NCBI RefSeq assembly: GCF_012726205.1
Contig: NZ_JAASAE010000002.1
Coordinates: 310,001-374,000, forward strand
Length of the DNA: 64,000 nucleotides
DNA from: Rhodococcus sp. HNM0569
GTDB taxonomy: Bacteria > Actinomycetota > Actinomycetes > Mycobacteriales > Mycobacteriaceae
Direction of reading: 5' to 3'
The first letter of the stretch is position 1; each line of letters starts with the position of its first letter. The notes beneath the pieces were generated by a model. It ran no database searches and was not told where the DNA came from. It was given only the letters and a program-made list of their open reading frames with translations. Made by a program: the position numbers and the translations under genes. Positions 20,108 through 31,914 of the stretch are shown here, piece by piece.

Positions 20108-20788
20108 GTGACCAGTTCTTCACAGGCCACGGCCCCGTCTCAGTTCCCGTCGTTCGCTCGCTCGACCGACGTCGACGACGGCCCCGAGCCGTCGTCCGAG
20201 ATCGTCGTCGGAGGCCGCAACGTCGAGATCCCGGACCACTTCCGCGTGTACGTTTCCCAGAAGCTCGCCCGGCTCGAACGGTTCGATCCCACGATCTACC
20301 GATTCGACGTCGAGCTCGAGCACGAACCCAACCGGCGGCAGAAGAAGAGCTGTCAGCGCGTCGAGATCACCGCGCGCGGCAAAGGCCCCGTCGTACGCGC
20401 GGAAGCATGCGGAGACAGCTTCTACGCGTCGTTCGAATCGGTGACCGCGAAGCTCGAGAGCCGATTGCGCCGCGTCAAGGACCGCAGGCGCATCCATCGC
20501 GGCAGCAAGACGCCGGTGTCGGTGGCCGAGGCCACCGCGCCGCTCGCGCTGCCCGACGCGGACCGCGCGGAAGAGACGGACGGGTACGACGTCGGCGACG
20601 AGCATCTACCCGGCCGCATCGTCCGCACCAAGGTGCACCCGGCCGAACCGATGACGGTCGACGACGCCCTCTACGAGATGGAGCTCGTCGGTCACGACTT
20701 CTTCCTGTTCCACGACAAGGAGACGGACCGGCCCTCCGTCGTGTACCGCAGGCACGCGTTCGACTACGGGTTGATTCGTCTGGAATGA
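20108..20788 (+). CDS. hpf: Ribosome hibernation-promoting factor, long form
   Basis: 226 residues with a GTG start preceded by GGGAGG. The N-terminal domain (about 35-140, [18 protein letters not shown] onward) binds the decoding centre; the C-terminal domain (165-226, [20 protein letters not shown]) dimerises to form 100S ribosomes in stationary phase or stress. The 238-nt gap upstream holds AGGTG-N8-CACCT (20008-20025) but no promoter I can defend. Counterpart of Rv3241c, upstream of secA. Confidence 0.95.
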   Translation: MTSSSQATAPSQFPSFARSTDVDDGPEPSSEIVVGGRNVEIPDHFRVYVSQKLARLERFDPTIYRFDVELEHEPNRRQKKSCQRVEITARGKGPVVRAEACGDSFYASFESVTAKLESRLRRVKDRRRIHRGSKTPVSVAEATAPLALPDADRAEETDGYDVGDEHLPGRIVRTKVHPAEPMTVDDALYEMELVGHDFFLFHDKETDRPSVVYRRHAFDYGLIRLE

Positions 20789-20863
20789 CGCTGTTCGCGC
20801 AGCCCGCGCGCCACTCGGAGCACGGTCGGTTTGCTCGACATCCCGAAAGTGCGCCTACCATGG

Positions 20864-20895
20864 AATCCGGCCCCGCGTTCCCGCGCGGCCGGATT
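20864..20895 (+). terminator. Stem-loop between hpf and secA
   Basis: AATCCGGCC (20864-20872) pairs with GGCCGGATT (20887-20895), and an inner CGCG-TTCC-CGCG extends the stem past one C-C mismatch. It could end hpf transcription, or lie in the secA leader, because a TACCAT hexamer at 20856-20861 is immediately upstream. No strong U-tract follows. Confidence 0.5.
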
Positions 20896-20942
20896 TCGTG
20901 TGTCAGAGATCGAACTGCCGAGGATTGAGGACGTACAAGACC

Positions 20943-23780
<2,838 letters not shown>

Positions 23781-23799
23781 CCGGCGCGAGGGAGACAGC

Positions 23800-23853
23800 C
23801 GAAGGGGCCGTCAGAGCAGCTGCAGAACCGTGAGCTGCCAGGCGGCCCCTTCG
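23800..23853. terminator. Inverted repeat at the convergent ends of secA and the Rv3235-like gene
   Basis: CGAAGGGGCCG (23800-23810) pairs with CGGCCCCTTCG (23843-23853) across a 32-nt loop that contains the last codons of the minus-strand gene. Position between two convergent genes suggests a terminator, but the loop is long and no U-tract is seen. Confidence 0.4.
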
Positions 23854-24419
23854 CGTGTGCGCCGCGCGTCGATGCGGCCTGCGACCGCATGTGTGCGCCC
23901 GCCGCGCGCGTAGGTGGCGAAGATCTCCGCCGACGACGGGCCCGGTTGGCAGCGCACCCGCCCCAGCACTGCGGGTGCCTGCGGGGGCGCCGCGGCGGCT
24001 GCCGCGGCGAGTGCGCGCGTCGTGTCCACGACCGACTGCGAGAACACGTGCCGTAACCGGCCTGCGCTGCGTCTGCGGTCGACCACTTCGAGCGCCGACC
24101 GGAGCGCGAATTCGGCGAAGCGGTGCATGTCGGTGGGTGCGGGTGGTGCCGCGGGGGAGCGCCCGGATCCAGGGGAGCGTCGCGCGGTGCGCGCATGGGT
24201 GTGGGGCGCGGTGCGCGCATGGGTGTGGGGCGCGGTGCGCGCATGGGTGCGTAGACGTGAGGCCTGTGTGCCCAGCGGCGGCTCGCACCGCGGGGCCCGT
24301 GTGACGTGAAGGCGCGCGGCCGGTTCGGGCGCGGCAGTGGCCTGTGTCCCTGCGGGTTGCGACTCGTCGGGCAGCGGCGGATCGGGTAGCGACGGATCGG
24401 GTAGTGACGGAGCAGTCAT
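23811..24419 (-). CDS. Rv3235-family Ala/Arg/Pro-rich protein
   Basis: 202 residues from the ATG at 24419, which has GGGGGGACC just upstream. The N-terminal half is low complexity (SLPDPSLPDPPLPDES, then three copies of an octapeptide THARTAPH). The conserved part is C-terminal (about 120-202): RFAEFALRSALEVVDRRR, then ARGGRTHAVAGRIDARRTR. Rv3235-type proteins occur next to secA in Mycobacteriales; function unknown. Convergent with secA and divergent from the HAD gene. Confidence 0.7.
   Translation of the reverse strand: MTAPSLPDPSLPDPPLPDESQPAGTQATAAPEPAARLHVTRAPRCEPPLGTQASRLRTHARTAPHTHARTAPHTHARTARRSPGSGRSPAAPPAPTDMHRFAEFALRSALEVVDRRRSAGRLRHVFSQSVVDTTRALAAAAAAAPPQAPAVLGRVRCQPGPSSAEIFATYARGGRTHAVAGRIDARRTREGAAWQLTVLQLL
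24183..24252. repeat. Three in-frame tandem copies of a 24-bp unit
   Basis: The unit CGCGGTGCGCGCATGGGTGT plus GGGG begins at 24183, 24207 and 24231; the third copy diverges at its end. The period of 24 keeps the frame and encodes the repeated octapeptide in the Rv3235-like protein. Confidence 0.9.
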
Positions 24420-24551
24420 GGTCCCCCCAGTGACAGCGCCGCGTGCCCCCCACGCGGCGAATGTGCCGACATCCTTGCACGAGTGGTGCGCTCGCGCTCG
24501 GCGAGCGGCTGTCGTGTCGCCGCGGGCCCGGTGGCCGCTTACAGTGGGGCC

Positions 24552-25052
24552 GTGCGCGGACTGATCGTCGACTACGGGGGCGTGCTCGCGGGTCCGGGTT
24601 CGGATCGCGCGGGTGTCGTCGACGTGCTCGTCCGGGTCCGCGGCCACGGTGTGCGTACCGCGATGCTCAGCAACGATCCCGGCGGCCCCGGCCGCGGTGC
24701 CGATGCGTTACGGGCACTCGCCGGTCCAGCGACCGGCGACACCGCGACCGGCGGGGCCGACCGCGGTGTCGTTCCGCTTTTCGATCACGTGGTGCTGTCG
24801 GGAGATGTGGGCGTCGCGAAGCCGTCGCCCGCGAGCTATCGGCTGGTTGCGCAACGGCTCGGGCTCGCGCCGTCCGAGTGCGTGTTCGTCGACGACCTGG
24901 CGAGCAATGTCGAGGGCGCGGTCGCGGTCGGTATGGTCGGCGTGCATTTCCACGACAGTGCCGCTGCGCTGTTCGAACTGTCGGTGCTCTTCGAGAGCCC
25001 GACGCCGTCCGGACGGGCGGACCGCCGACGACCGCCAGGGGGGACGCGATGA
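24552..25052 (+). CDS. HAD-superfamily hydrolase-like protein
   Basis: 166 residues. GLIVDYGGVLAG is HAD motif I with one Asp, and the second Asp of DxD is replaced by Gly; motif II is AMLSND, Lys in VAKPSPASY and motif IV VFVDDLASNVEGA. This pattern is that of HAD-IA proteins like the N-terminal domain of epoxide hydrolase, often with weak phosphatase activity. TACAGT at 24540-24545 lies 6 nt before the GTG, suggesting a leaderless message. Its stop overlaps the next gene's ATG (ATGA). Confidence 0.82.
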   Translation: MRGLIVDYGGVLAGPGSDRAGVVDVLVRVRGHGVRTAMLSNDPGGPGRGADALRALAGPATGDTATGGADRGVVPLFDHVVLSGDVGVAKPSPASYRLVAQRLGLAPSECVFVDDLASNVEGAVAVGMVGVHFHDSAAALFELSVLFESPTPSGRADRRRPPGGTR

Positions 25053-26479
25053 TCACGAGGCTCACGGCACAGGACGCGTCCTTCTATTTTCTCGAGGGCG
25101 GCTCGACACCGATGCACGGCGGTTCGCTCGCCGTGTTCTCCCGTCCGCGTGGCGGATTCGAGTACGAGACGCTGCTGCGTGTCGTCGAGCAGAGGCTGTG
25201 CCTCGTGCCGCGCTACCGGCAGAAGGTCAGGGAGGTGGTGCTCGGCCTGGCTCGTCCGGTGTGGGTGGACGATCCGGACTTCGACATCGAGTACCACGTG
25301 CGCCGCAGCGCGTTGCCGCGGCCCGGTACCGACGAGCAGTTGTTCGACCTGGTCGCCCGGCTCACGTCCCGACCGCTCGACACGACGCGCCCGCTGTGGG
25401 AGATGTATCTCGTGGAAGGGTTGTCGCGCAACAGGTTCGCGATCTTCACGAAGTCGCATTCAGCGCTCGTCGACGGCATCGACCACCGCGACATCGGGCA
25501 TGTCGTCCTCGACGACGCGAAGGCGGTGCCCGAGCAGGGCGAGGAACTGTGGATGCCCGGCCCGGAGCCGAGCGCGACGACCCTCCTCGCGGGCGCGGTC
25601 GGCGAGTTGATCGCGCGCCCCGCCGAAGGCCTCGGCCTCGTACGCAAGGGGTTCGGCGACGTCGCGTCGACGGTCGGCGGTGCGGTCGAGGCCGTCGAGA
25701 ACACTGCGGCGGTGCTGCGCATCGCGACATCGCGTGCGCCCTCGAACCCACTGAACCGGCCGATCTCACGCAACCGGCGCTTCGCCACCGCACGCACCGA
25801 TCTCGAGGCCTATCGTGCGATCCGCCGCCGCTACGGCGGCGAGATCAACGACGTCATCCTCGCGGTCGTCGCCGGGGCGCTGCGCAACTGGCTGCTCTCG
25901 CGCGGCGAACTGGTCGGCGAGGCGGCGCGGGTCCGGGCGATGGTGCCCATCTCGGTGTACGACCAGGACGACTCGTCATCGGCGTACGACCCGTCGGAGG
26001 ACGGATCCGGGTACGCCGAGCCGAGCAGGAAGGTGTCGTCCTTCCTGATCGATCTGCCGGTCGGCGAGGCGAATCCGGTGGTGCGGCTCTCCCACGTGCA
26101 GCATGCCTCCGCCGAGTTCGCGAAGCAGAGCAGGCAGGTCACGGCGGCCACGATGGTGCGGCTGAGCGGGTTCGCACCCGCGACTCTGCATGCGGTCGGC
26201 GCTCGTGCCGCGAGCACGTGGTCGCGGCGGATGTTCAACCTGATGGTCACGAACGCTCCGGGGCCACAGGCGCCGCGGTATCTCGGTGGTGCCCGCATGC
26301 TCGAGATGTATCCGGTCGCGCCGCTGCTCGAGAATCAGTCGCTCGGCATCGCTTTGACGTCCTACGACGGCCACGTCTACTACGGTTTGAATGCCGACCG
26401 CGACGCGATGGCCGACGTGGCGGTGGTGGCGTCGTTGCTGCGCGAGTCCCTCGACGAGCTCGCGGACGCAGCGGGGTGA
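25049..26479 (+). CDS. Wax ester synthase/diacylglycerol acyltransferase-like (WS/DGAT, Tgs3-like)
   Basis: 476 residues. N-terminal condensation-like domain (DASFYFLEGGSTPMHGGSLAVF) and C-terminal WS/DGAT domain (VRAMVPISVYD, NLMVTNAPGPQAP). The acyltransfer motif HHxxxDG appears as SHSALVDG near residue 140: the first His is Ser, the second His and DG are kept. Family members esterify fatty acyl-CoA with diacylglycerol or alcohols to make storage lipid; with the altered motif activity may be low. Overlaps the HAD gene by 4 nt. Position matches Rv3234c-Rv3233c. Confidence 0.88.
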   Translation: MITRLTAQDASFYFLEGGSTPMHGGSLAVFSRPRGGFEYETLLRVVEQRLCLVPRYRQKVREVVLGLARPVWVDDPDFDIEYHVRRSALPRPGTDEQLFDLVARLTSRPLDTTRPLWEMYLVEGLSRNRFAIFTKSHSALVDGIDHRDIGHVVLDDAKAVPEQGEELWMPGPEPSATTLLAGAVGELIARPAEGLGLVRKGFGDVASTVGGAVEAVENTAAVLRIATSRAPSNPLNRPISRNRRFATARTDLEAYRAIRRRYGGEINDVILAVVAGALRNWLLSRGELVGEAARVRAMVPISVYDQDDSSSAYDPSEDGSGYAEPSRKVSSFLIDLPVGEANPVVRLSHVQHASAEFAKQSRQVTAATMVRLSGFAPATLHAVGARAASTWSRRMFNLMVTNAPGPQAPRYLGGARMLEMYPVAPLLENQSLGIALTSYDGHVYYGLNADRDAMADVAVVASLLRESLDELADAAG

Positions 26480-26516
26480 AGACCGTGAGTCCACAAACTT
26501 CGGAGGACAGGTGGGT

Positions 26517-27023
26517 ATGACGCGGGTGTACGTGCCGGCGACGTTGGAGTTGCTGCAGCAGTTCCTCGACAGCGGCGAGTTCGATCCGATGAGCCGCACG
26601 GCGTTCGCCGTCACCGGTCCGTTGCGCGAGTCGTACGCGTCGGGCGACGACGAAGAACTCGAGGCGGTCGCGATGGGCGAGGCGGCGCGAGCGTCGCTGC
26701 GGTTGCTCGCGGGCCGCGTGGGTGAGGGCGCGGACGTGCGGTTCCGGCGTGCGGTGGTGGCCGCGGACGTCGACGAGGTGACCCCGCGGCCCGATCTGGA
26801 CGACGCGGTCGTGCGGCTGAAGGCGCCGCTCACGATGGCGCAGGTGGCGTCCGTGCATGTCGATCTCGAGGACGCCGAGGGGGCTGTCGAGCGCGCGGTG
26901 AGCGTGGTCGACGAGGCCGATCTGGGTGACCCCGAAGCGGAGTTCGTGCTCGGCGACGCCGAGGACCACCCGCTCGCGTGGTACGCGACCCAGGAGCTGC
27001 CGTTCCTGCTCGAACTCATGTGA
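26517..27023 (+). CDS. DUF6912-type conserved protein, Rv3231c counterpart
   Basis: 168 residues beginning MTRVYVPATLELLQQFLDSGEF. The family is confined to actinobacteria and has no known role. The protein is acidic, with VRLKAPLTMAQVASVHVDLEDAE in the middle and PLAWYATQELPFLLELM at the C-terminus. CGGAGGAC lies about 9 nt before the ATG. It sits between the acyltransferase and the desaturase reductase, as Rv3231c does. Confidence 0.75.
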   Translation: MTRVYVPATLELLQQFLDSGEFDPMSRTAFAVTGPLRESYASGDDEELEAVAMGEAARASLRLLAGRVGEGADVRFRRAVVAADVDEVTPRPDLDDAVVRLKAPLTMAQVASVHVDLEDAEGAVERAVSVVDEADLGDPEAEFVLGDAEDHPLAWYATQELPFLLELM

Positions 27024-27065
27024 GCCGGTGATCACTGTGATCCGCCACACGGAGCTCGCGTTCGA

Positions 27066-27083
27066 ACCTACGGTACCGTAGGT
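27066..27083. promoter_or_regulatory. 18-bp perfect palindrome, operator of the reductase-desaturase operon
   Basis: ACCTACGGTACCGTAGGT is its own reverse complement. It contains TACGGT (27069-27074), which fits a -10 hexamer, and ends 25 nt before the ATG of the reductase. A two-fold symmetric site over a promoter is what a TetR- or similar dimeric repressor would use. A degenerate copy precedes the second desaturase. The repressor is not identified. Confidence 0.7.
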
Positions 27084-27108
27084 GCCCGTGACGAGCGGGA
27101 GGACGCGC

Positions 27109-28224
27109 ATGGGACTCAAGGAGTGGATCGCGGAGCCGGCAGCCGACCAGCTGTCCGCGAAGCGGACGAGGGCCGCGTGGCTGCGGGAGGCCGCGGCCCG
27201 GCTCACGACGCCACTGTTGCCGGACGACTACCTGCACCTGGTGAATCCGCTGTGGTCGGCACGCGAGTTGCGCGGCCGCATCGTCGAGGTCCGCGCCGAG
27301 ACGGCGACCTCGGCCACGATCGTGATCAAGCCGGGTTGGGGATTCGACTTCGACTACGAACCCGGGCAGTACATCGGCATCGGACTGCACGTCGACGGCC
27401 GGTGGCACTGGCGGTCCTATTCGCTCACCTCGCCACCGGGAAGGGAAGGCAAGCGCATCTCGATCGCGGTCAAGGCGATGCCCGAGGGTTTCCTGTCGAG
27501 CCATCTCGTCAACGGTGTGCCGTCGGGCACCATCGTGCGGCTCGCCGCACCGACGGGCAATTTCGCGCTGCCCGACCCGCCGCCGTCGAAAGTTCTCTTC
27601 GTCACGGCGGGTAGCGGCATCACGCCGATCATGTCGATGCTCCGCACGATGGCGCGCCGCGGCGCCGCGTCGGACATCGTGCACGTGCACTCGGCGCCCG
27701 TGGCCGACGACGTGATGTTCGCCGACGAACTCGCGACGCTGGGGACCAGGCTGCCGGGATTTCGCTCCCATGTGCAGCTCACGCGCTCGCAGGGCAAGCT
27801 GGATCCGGCCGCGATCACCGAACTCGTGCCCGACTGGCGTGAGCGCAGGGTGTGGGCCTGTGGCCCGCTCGCGCTGCTGGACGAGCTCGAGGCCTACTGG
27901 ACGAATGCGGGCCTCGCGGGGTCTCTGCATCTCGAGCGATTCGCGGTCTCACGAGCCGACACATCGGGTCAGGGTGGCACCGTCACTTTTGCGAAGTCGG
28001 GAAAGACCGTCACAATCGACGGAGCGACAACGTTGCTCGAGGCCGGAGAAGGCGCCGGAGCGTTGCTGCCGTTCGGGTGCCGGATGGGCATCTGCCAGAC
28101 CTGCGTGGTTCCCATCACGTCGGGGCATGCCATCGATCTACGCTCGGGTAAGCAGCACGCCGAGGGGGAGCGGGTGCAGACCTGCATCTCGTCGGCTGCG
28201 GGCGACTGCACCCTCGACGCCTGA
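27109..28224 (+). CDS. Ferredoxin/flavin reductase, electron donor of fatty acyl desaturase (Rv3230c type)
   Basis: 371 residues. An FAD domain (RSYSLTSPP near residue 105), an NAD(P)H domain ([15 protein letters not shown]) and a C-terminal plant-type [2Fe-2S] domain with [14 protein letters not shown] and CIS. Rv3230c passes electrons from NADPH to the stearoyl-CoA desaturase DesA3, and the desaturase gene follows here after 83 nt. I chose the ATG at 27109 because GGGAGGA lies 6 nt upstream; a GTG at 27082 overlaps the palindromic operator. Confidence 0.92.
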   Translation: MGLKEWIAEPAADQLSAKRTRAAWLREAAARLTTPLLPDDYLHLVNPLWSARELRGRIVEVRAETATSATIVIKPGWGFDFDYEPGQYIGIGLHVDGRWHWRSYSLTSPPGREGKRISIAVKAMPEGFLSSHLVNGVPSGTIVRLAAPTGNFALPDPPPSKVLFVTAGSGITPIMSMLRTMARRGAASDIVHVHSAPVADDVMFADELATLGTRLPGFRSHVQLTRSQGKLDPAAITELVPDWRERRVWACGPLALLDELEAYWTNAGLAGSLHLERFAVSRADTSGQGGTVTFAKSGKTVTIDGATTLLEAGEGAGALLPFGCRMGICQTCVVPITSGHAIDLRSGKQHAEGERVQTCISSAAGDCTLDA

Positions 28225-28307
28225 CGGCACCCATCGGCCCACCGGTGGTGCGTCCGGTCCGACGGCAAGGGCTTGTCGCGGCGCCCGCTCGACAGGAGGA
28301 TCGCACG

Positions 28308-29558
28308 GTGGCCATCACCGACATCAAAGAGTTCGCGCATCTGACGGAGTCGGATGTCGAGGCGCTCGGCAGTGAGCTCGACGCGATCCGCCGGGACGTC
28401 GAGCACTCGCGCGGCAAGCGGGACGCGCGCTACATCCGGCGGGTGATCGCGCTGCAGCGCGCGCTCGAGCTGTCGGGTCGGGCGTTGCTGATCGGCAGCC
28501 GCCGCCGTCCGCTGTGGTGGGGCGGGGTCGGGCTGCTGTCGCTCGCGAAGATCGTGGAGAACATGGAGCTCGGGCACAACGTGATGCACGGGCAGTGGGA
28601 CTGGATGAACGATCCCGAGATCCACTCGGTGTCGTGGGAGTGGGACCAGACAGGTCCGTCGGCGCACTGGAAGCGGGCGCACAACTACTCGCATCACACG
28701 TTCACCAACATCGTCGGGATGGACGACGACATCGGGTTCGGTGTGTTGCGGATGACCCGCGACGAGAAGTGGCGACCGGTCAACGCGCTGCAGCCGCTCG
28801 CCAACCTGCTGCTCGCCGCCACCTTCGAGTGGGGCATCGCGATCCACGACCGCAAGTTCGCGGTCGATCTCGAGGGTGCGGGCAGGCGCCAGCTCGATTC
28901 GCAGGCCAACCGCGATTTCGTCCGCAAGATCTTCCGCCAGGTGAGCAAGGACTTCGTGTTGTTCCCCGTTCTCAGCGGACGGGCATGGAAGACGACGCTG
29001 TCGGCGAATGCGACTGCGAATCTCGTACGGAACCTGTGGGCGTACGTCGTGATCTTCTGCGGCCACTTTCCGGACGGCGCCGAGAAGTTCACGATGGCCG
29101 AGTTCGAGAACGAGACTCGGCACGAGTGGTACCTGCGGCAGATGCTCGGCAGCGCCAACTTCCGGTCCGGGCCCGTGCTCGGCCTGCTGTCGGGAAACCT
29201 GAGCTATCAGATCGAGCACCACCTGTTCCCGGATCTGCCGAGCAATCGCTACCCGGAGATCGCGGAGCGGGTCCAACAGCTGTGCCAGAAGTACGACCTG
29301 CCCTACACGACGGGTTCGTTGTTCGGGCAGTACCTGCTCGCGCTGCGCACGATCCACAAGCTCGCGCTGCCCGACAGTTGGCTGAGCGCGACGTCCGACG
29401 ACGCTCCCGAGACGTCGTCCGAACGCAAATTCGCGGCGCTGCGCGGCTCACTCGCGCCCAGCGGAGTGCGGCACGGCCTCGCGTCGGCGCTGCGCGTGCT
29501 GCGTGAGCAGAAGGCGGGGATGCTCCGCGAACGGAAGGCGGCCCGTCGACGGCGGTGA
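28308..29558 (+). CDS. Fatty acyl-CoA desaturase, DesA3-like copy 1
   Basis: 416 residues, GTG start with AGGAGGA upstream. Membrane desaturase with the three His boxes: HNVMH near residue 90, HNYSHH near 125 and IEHHLFPDLPSNRY near 305. It should introduce a cis double bond (delta-9) into stearoyl/palmitoyl-CoA, using the reductase just upstream. Sequence near box 2 (NYSHHTFTNIVG) and the middle loop differ from mycobacterial DesA3, whereas the second copy is closer. Probably co-transcribed with the reductase under the palindrome at 27066. Confidence 0.93.
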   Translation: MAITDIKEFAHLTESDVEALGSELDAIRRDVEHSRGKRDARYIRRVIALQRALELSGRALLIGSRRRPLWWGGVGLLSLAKIVENMELGHNVMHGQWDWMNDPEIHSVSWEWDQTGPSAHWKRAHNYSHHTFTNIVGMDDDIGFGVLRMTRDEKWRPVNALQPLANLLLAATFEWGIAIHDRKFAVDLEGAGRRQLDSQANRDFVRKIFRQVSKDFVLFPVLSGRAWKTTLSANATANLVRNLWAYVVIFCGHFPDGAEKFTMAEFENETRHEWYLRQMLGSANFRSGPVLGLLSGNLSYQIEHHLFPDLPSNRYPEIAERVQQLCQKYDLPYTTGSLFGQYLLALRTIHKLALPDSWLSATSDDAPETSSERKFAALRGSLAPSGVRHGLASALRVLREQKAGMLRERKAARRRR

Positions 29559-29580
29559 TCCTCGCCACACGATCTCGTCT

Positions 29581-29613
29581 ACCTACGGTCTCGTAACCTA
29601 CGGTACGGTAAGT
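29581..29613. promoter_or_regulatory. Degenerate operator copies before the second desaturase
   Basis: ACCTACGGT appears at 29581 and again at 29596, and the second is part of ACCTACGGTACGGTAAGT (29596-29613), which matches the perfect palindrome at 27066 in 16 of 18 bases. TACGGT within it could be the -10. This suggests the same regulator controls both desaturase units. Confidence 0.6.
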
Positions 29614-29670
29614 CGCTGTCGCCGTTGGTGGCGGCGCGCGACGGCACGGGTCGAGCTACAGGAGGACGGC

Positions 29671-30909
29671 ATGGCGATCGCCGACATCGAGGAGTATGCA
29701 CACCTCACCGAAGCCGACGTCGAGGCGCTCGGGCGCGAGCTCGATGCCATCCGCCGTGACGTCGAGGAATCGCGAGGCGCACGCGACGCGCGTTACGTCC
29801 GCAACACGATCCGCTTGCAGCGCACTCTCGAATTCTCCGGCCGTGCAGTGCTTTTCGCCAGCCGCAGGCGGCCGGCGTGGATCGCGGGTGCGGGCCTGCT
29901 CGGCGTGGCGAAGATCGTCGAGAACATGGAACTCGGGCACAACGTGATGCACGGGCAGTGGGACTGGATGAACGATCCCGAGATCCACTCGACGTCATGG
30001 GAATGGGACAACAACGACCCGTCCGCGCACTGGAAGCAGACGCACAACTACCTGCACCACAAGTACACCAACGTCCTCGGTATGGACGACGACGTCGGAT
30101 TCGGGTTGCTGCGCGTCACGCGGGACCAGAAGTGGTACCCGTTCAATCTCGGCAATCTGGCCTACAACACGCTGCTCACGCTGTTCTTCCAGTGGGGCGT
30201 CGCGGTGCAGCATCTCGAACTCGGCAAGATCGCGAAAGGTCGTGTGCCCAAGGAGGAGACGCGTCGAAAGCTGCGCGAGGTGGGCAGCAAGATCGGCCGT
30301 CAGGTCGCGAAGGACTACGTGTTCTACCCGGCGCTCACCGGCCCGGCATGGAAGAGCACGATCACCGCGAACTTCGCAGCCAACACGATCCGTAACGTGT
30401 GGTCCAATGCGGTCATCTTCTGCGGCCATTTCCCGGACGGCGCAGAGAAATTCACCAAGGCCGACATAGACGCCGAGACGCACGAGCAGTGGTACCTGCG
30501 GCAGATGCTGGGCAGCGCCAACATCTCGGGCGGCAAGGTCATGGACTTCATGACCGGGAACCTGAGCTACCAGATCGAGCACCACCTGTTCCCGGATCTG
30601 CCGAGTAACAGGTACGCCGAGATCGCCGTGCGCGTGCGCGAGTTGTGCGACAAGTACGACCTGCCGTACACGACCGGCCCGCTCGCGGTGCAGTACGCGA
30701 AGTCGTGGCGCACGATCGCGAAGCTGTCGCTGCCGAACAAGTACCTGCGTGACACGGCGGACGACGCTCCCGAGACGGCGTCCGAGCGCCGCTTCGGCGC
30801 TCCCGCTGTCGGTGTGGTCGATCCCGCGACCGGCCGCCGCCGTGGCCTGCGCACCGCGATCACCGAATTGCGCAGGCGCAAGGGTATTCTCGGTCGATTC
30901 CGGCGCTGA
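29671..30909 (+). CDS. desA3: Fatty acyl-CoA desaturase, DesA3-like copy 2
   Basis: 412 residues, ATG preceded by AGGAGGA. His boxes HNVMH, HNYLHH and IEHHLFPDLPSNRY are intact. Long stretches are identical to the copy just upstream, for example ENMELGHNVMHGQWDWMNDP. HHKYTNVLGMDDDVG and RNVWSNAVIFCGHFPDG resemble M. tuberculosis DesA3 more closely than copy 1 does, so this may be the ortholog and copy 1 the diverged duplicate. It has its own promoter/operator region and ends 15 nt from the convergent rsgA. Confidence 0.93.
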   Translation: MAIADIEEYAHLTEADVEALGRELDAIRRDVEESRGARDARYVRNTIRLQRTLEFSGRAVLFASRRRPAWIAGAGLLGVAKIVENMELGHNVMHGQWDWMNDPEIHSTSWEWDNNDPSAHWKQTHNYLHHKYTNVLGMDDDVGFGLLRVTRDQKWYPFNLGNLAYNTLLTLFFQWGVAVQHLELGKIAKGRVPKEETRRKLREVGSKIGRQVAKDYVFYPALTGPAWKSTITANFAANTIRNVWSNAVIFCGHFPDGAEKFTKADIDAETHEQWYLRQMLGSANISGGKVMDFMTGNLSYQIEHHLFPDLPSNRYAEIAVRVRELCDKYDLPYTTGPLAVQYAKSWRTIAKLSLPNKYLRDTADDAPETASERRFGAPAVGVVDPATGRRRGLRTAITELRRRKGILGRFRR

Positions 30910-30924
30910 AACCTGGCTGGTCCG

Positions 30925-31914
30925 TCACCAGGCGTCGTTCGTCGCGATCGCGCTCAACAGGCGGCGCACGGCGGCCACCCGCGCAGCCGAGTCGCCCTCG
31001 AGATCGTCGAGGGCGCACTCGGGATCGGCGGGCGCCCCCAGGTGGGTGCATCCGCGCGGGCAGTTCTCTACTGCCTCGGCGAGATCGGAGAACGCGGCCA
31101 CGACGTCCCCGGGTGCGATGTGCGCGAGGCCGAACGAGCGGATCCCCGGAGTGTCGATCACCCAGCCGCCCCCGGGCAGCGGCAGCGCCACCGATTGCGT
31201 CGACGTGTGCCGGCCCTTGCCGACGCCCGACACCACGCCGGTGGCCCGGTCGGCATCCGGCACCAGGCGGTTGACGAGAGTGGACTTGCCGACCCCCGAA
31301 TGCCCGATGAGGGCCGTGGCGGTGCCCGTCAAGCGCCCACGCACATCGTCGAGTGGGTCGTCCCGCCCTGCCAGCACGACCGGCACGTCGAGCGCGGCGA
31401 AGGTCGACGCGAACTCCTCGGGCGGTGCGAGATCGCTCTTGGTGAGGCACACGACAGGGGCGAGGCCGCCCGCGTACGCGGCGACGAGCGCGCGTTCGAC
31501 GAACCCGGTGCGCGGCGGGGGATCGGCGAGCGCGACGACGATCAGCAACTGCGCCGCATTGGCCACGACGACACGTTCGTAGGGGTCGGTGTCGTCGGCC
31601 GTGCGCCGTAGCACGGTGGTGCGGTCGGCGACGCGCACGATGCGAGCGAGGGTGTCCGGCTTGCCCGACAGGTCGCCGACGACGCTCACCTGGTCGCCCA
31701 CGACGATCGGGGTGCGGCCCAGTTCGCGGGCGCGCATTGCGACGACACGGCGGCCGGGATCACCTCCCAGGACACATCCCCACCGCCCGCGGTCGACCGA
31801 CACGACCATCGCGGATTCCGCGTCGTGGTGGTCCGGCCGGTTCTTGGTGCGCGGACGGGTGCCGCGGCCGGGCCGGATCCGGACGTCGGACTCGTCGTAG
31901 CGGCGCGGGCTCAG
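30925..31914 (-). CDS. rsgA: Ribosome small-subunit-dependent GTPase RsgA
   Basis: About 329 residues. Circularly permuted GTPase that checks 30S maturation: order TKSD (G4), [12 protein letters not shown] (G1), [20 protein letters not shown] (G3), then zinc-binding [16 protein letters not shown]. The start is unusual: the codon that lines up with the mycobacterial N-terminus ([18 protein letters not shown]) is a CTG at 31914 whose last two bases overlap the aroA TGA (CTGA). The nearest normal start upstream is a GTG at 31962 inside aroA. I give the CTG as start with moderate certainty. Confidence 0.93.
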   Translation of the reverse strand: MSPRRYDESDVRIRPGRGTRPRTKNRPDHHDAESAMVVSVDRGRWGCVLGGDPGRRVVAMRARELGRTPIVVGDQVSVVGDLSGKPDTLARIVRVADRTTVLRRTADDTDPYERVVVANAAQLLIVVALADPPPRTGFVERALVAAYAGGLAPVVCLTKSDLAPPEEFASTFAALDVPVVLAGRDDPLDDVRGRLTGTATALIGHSGVGKSTLVNRLVPDADRATGVVSGVGKGRHTSTQSVALPLPGGGWVIDTPGIRSFGLAHIAPGDVVAAFSDLAEAVENCPRGCTHLGAPADPECALDDLEGDSAARVAAVRRLLSAIATNDAW

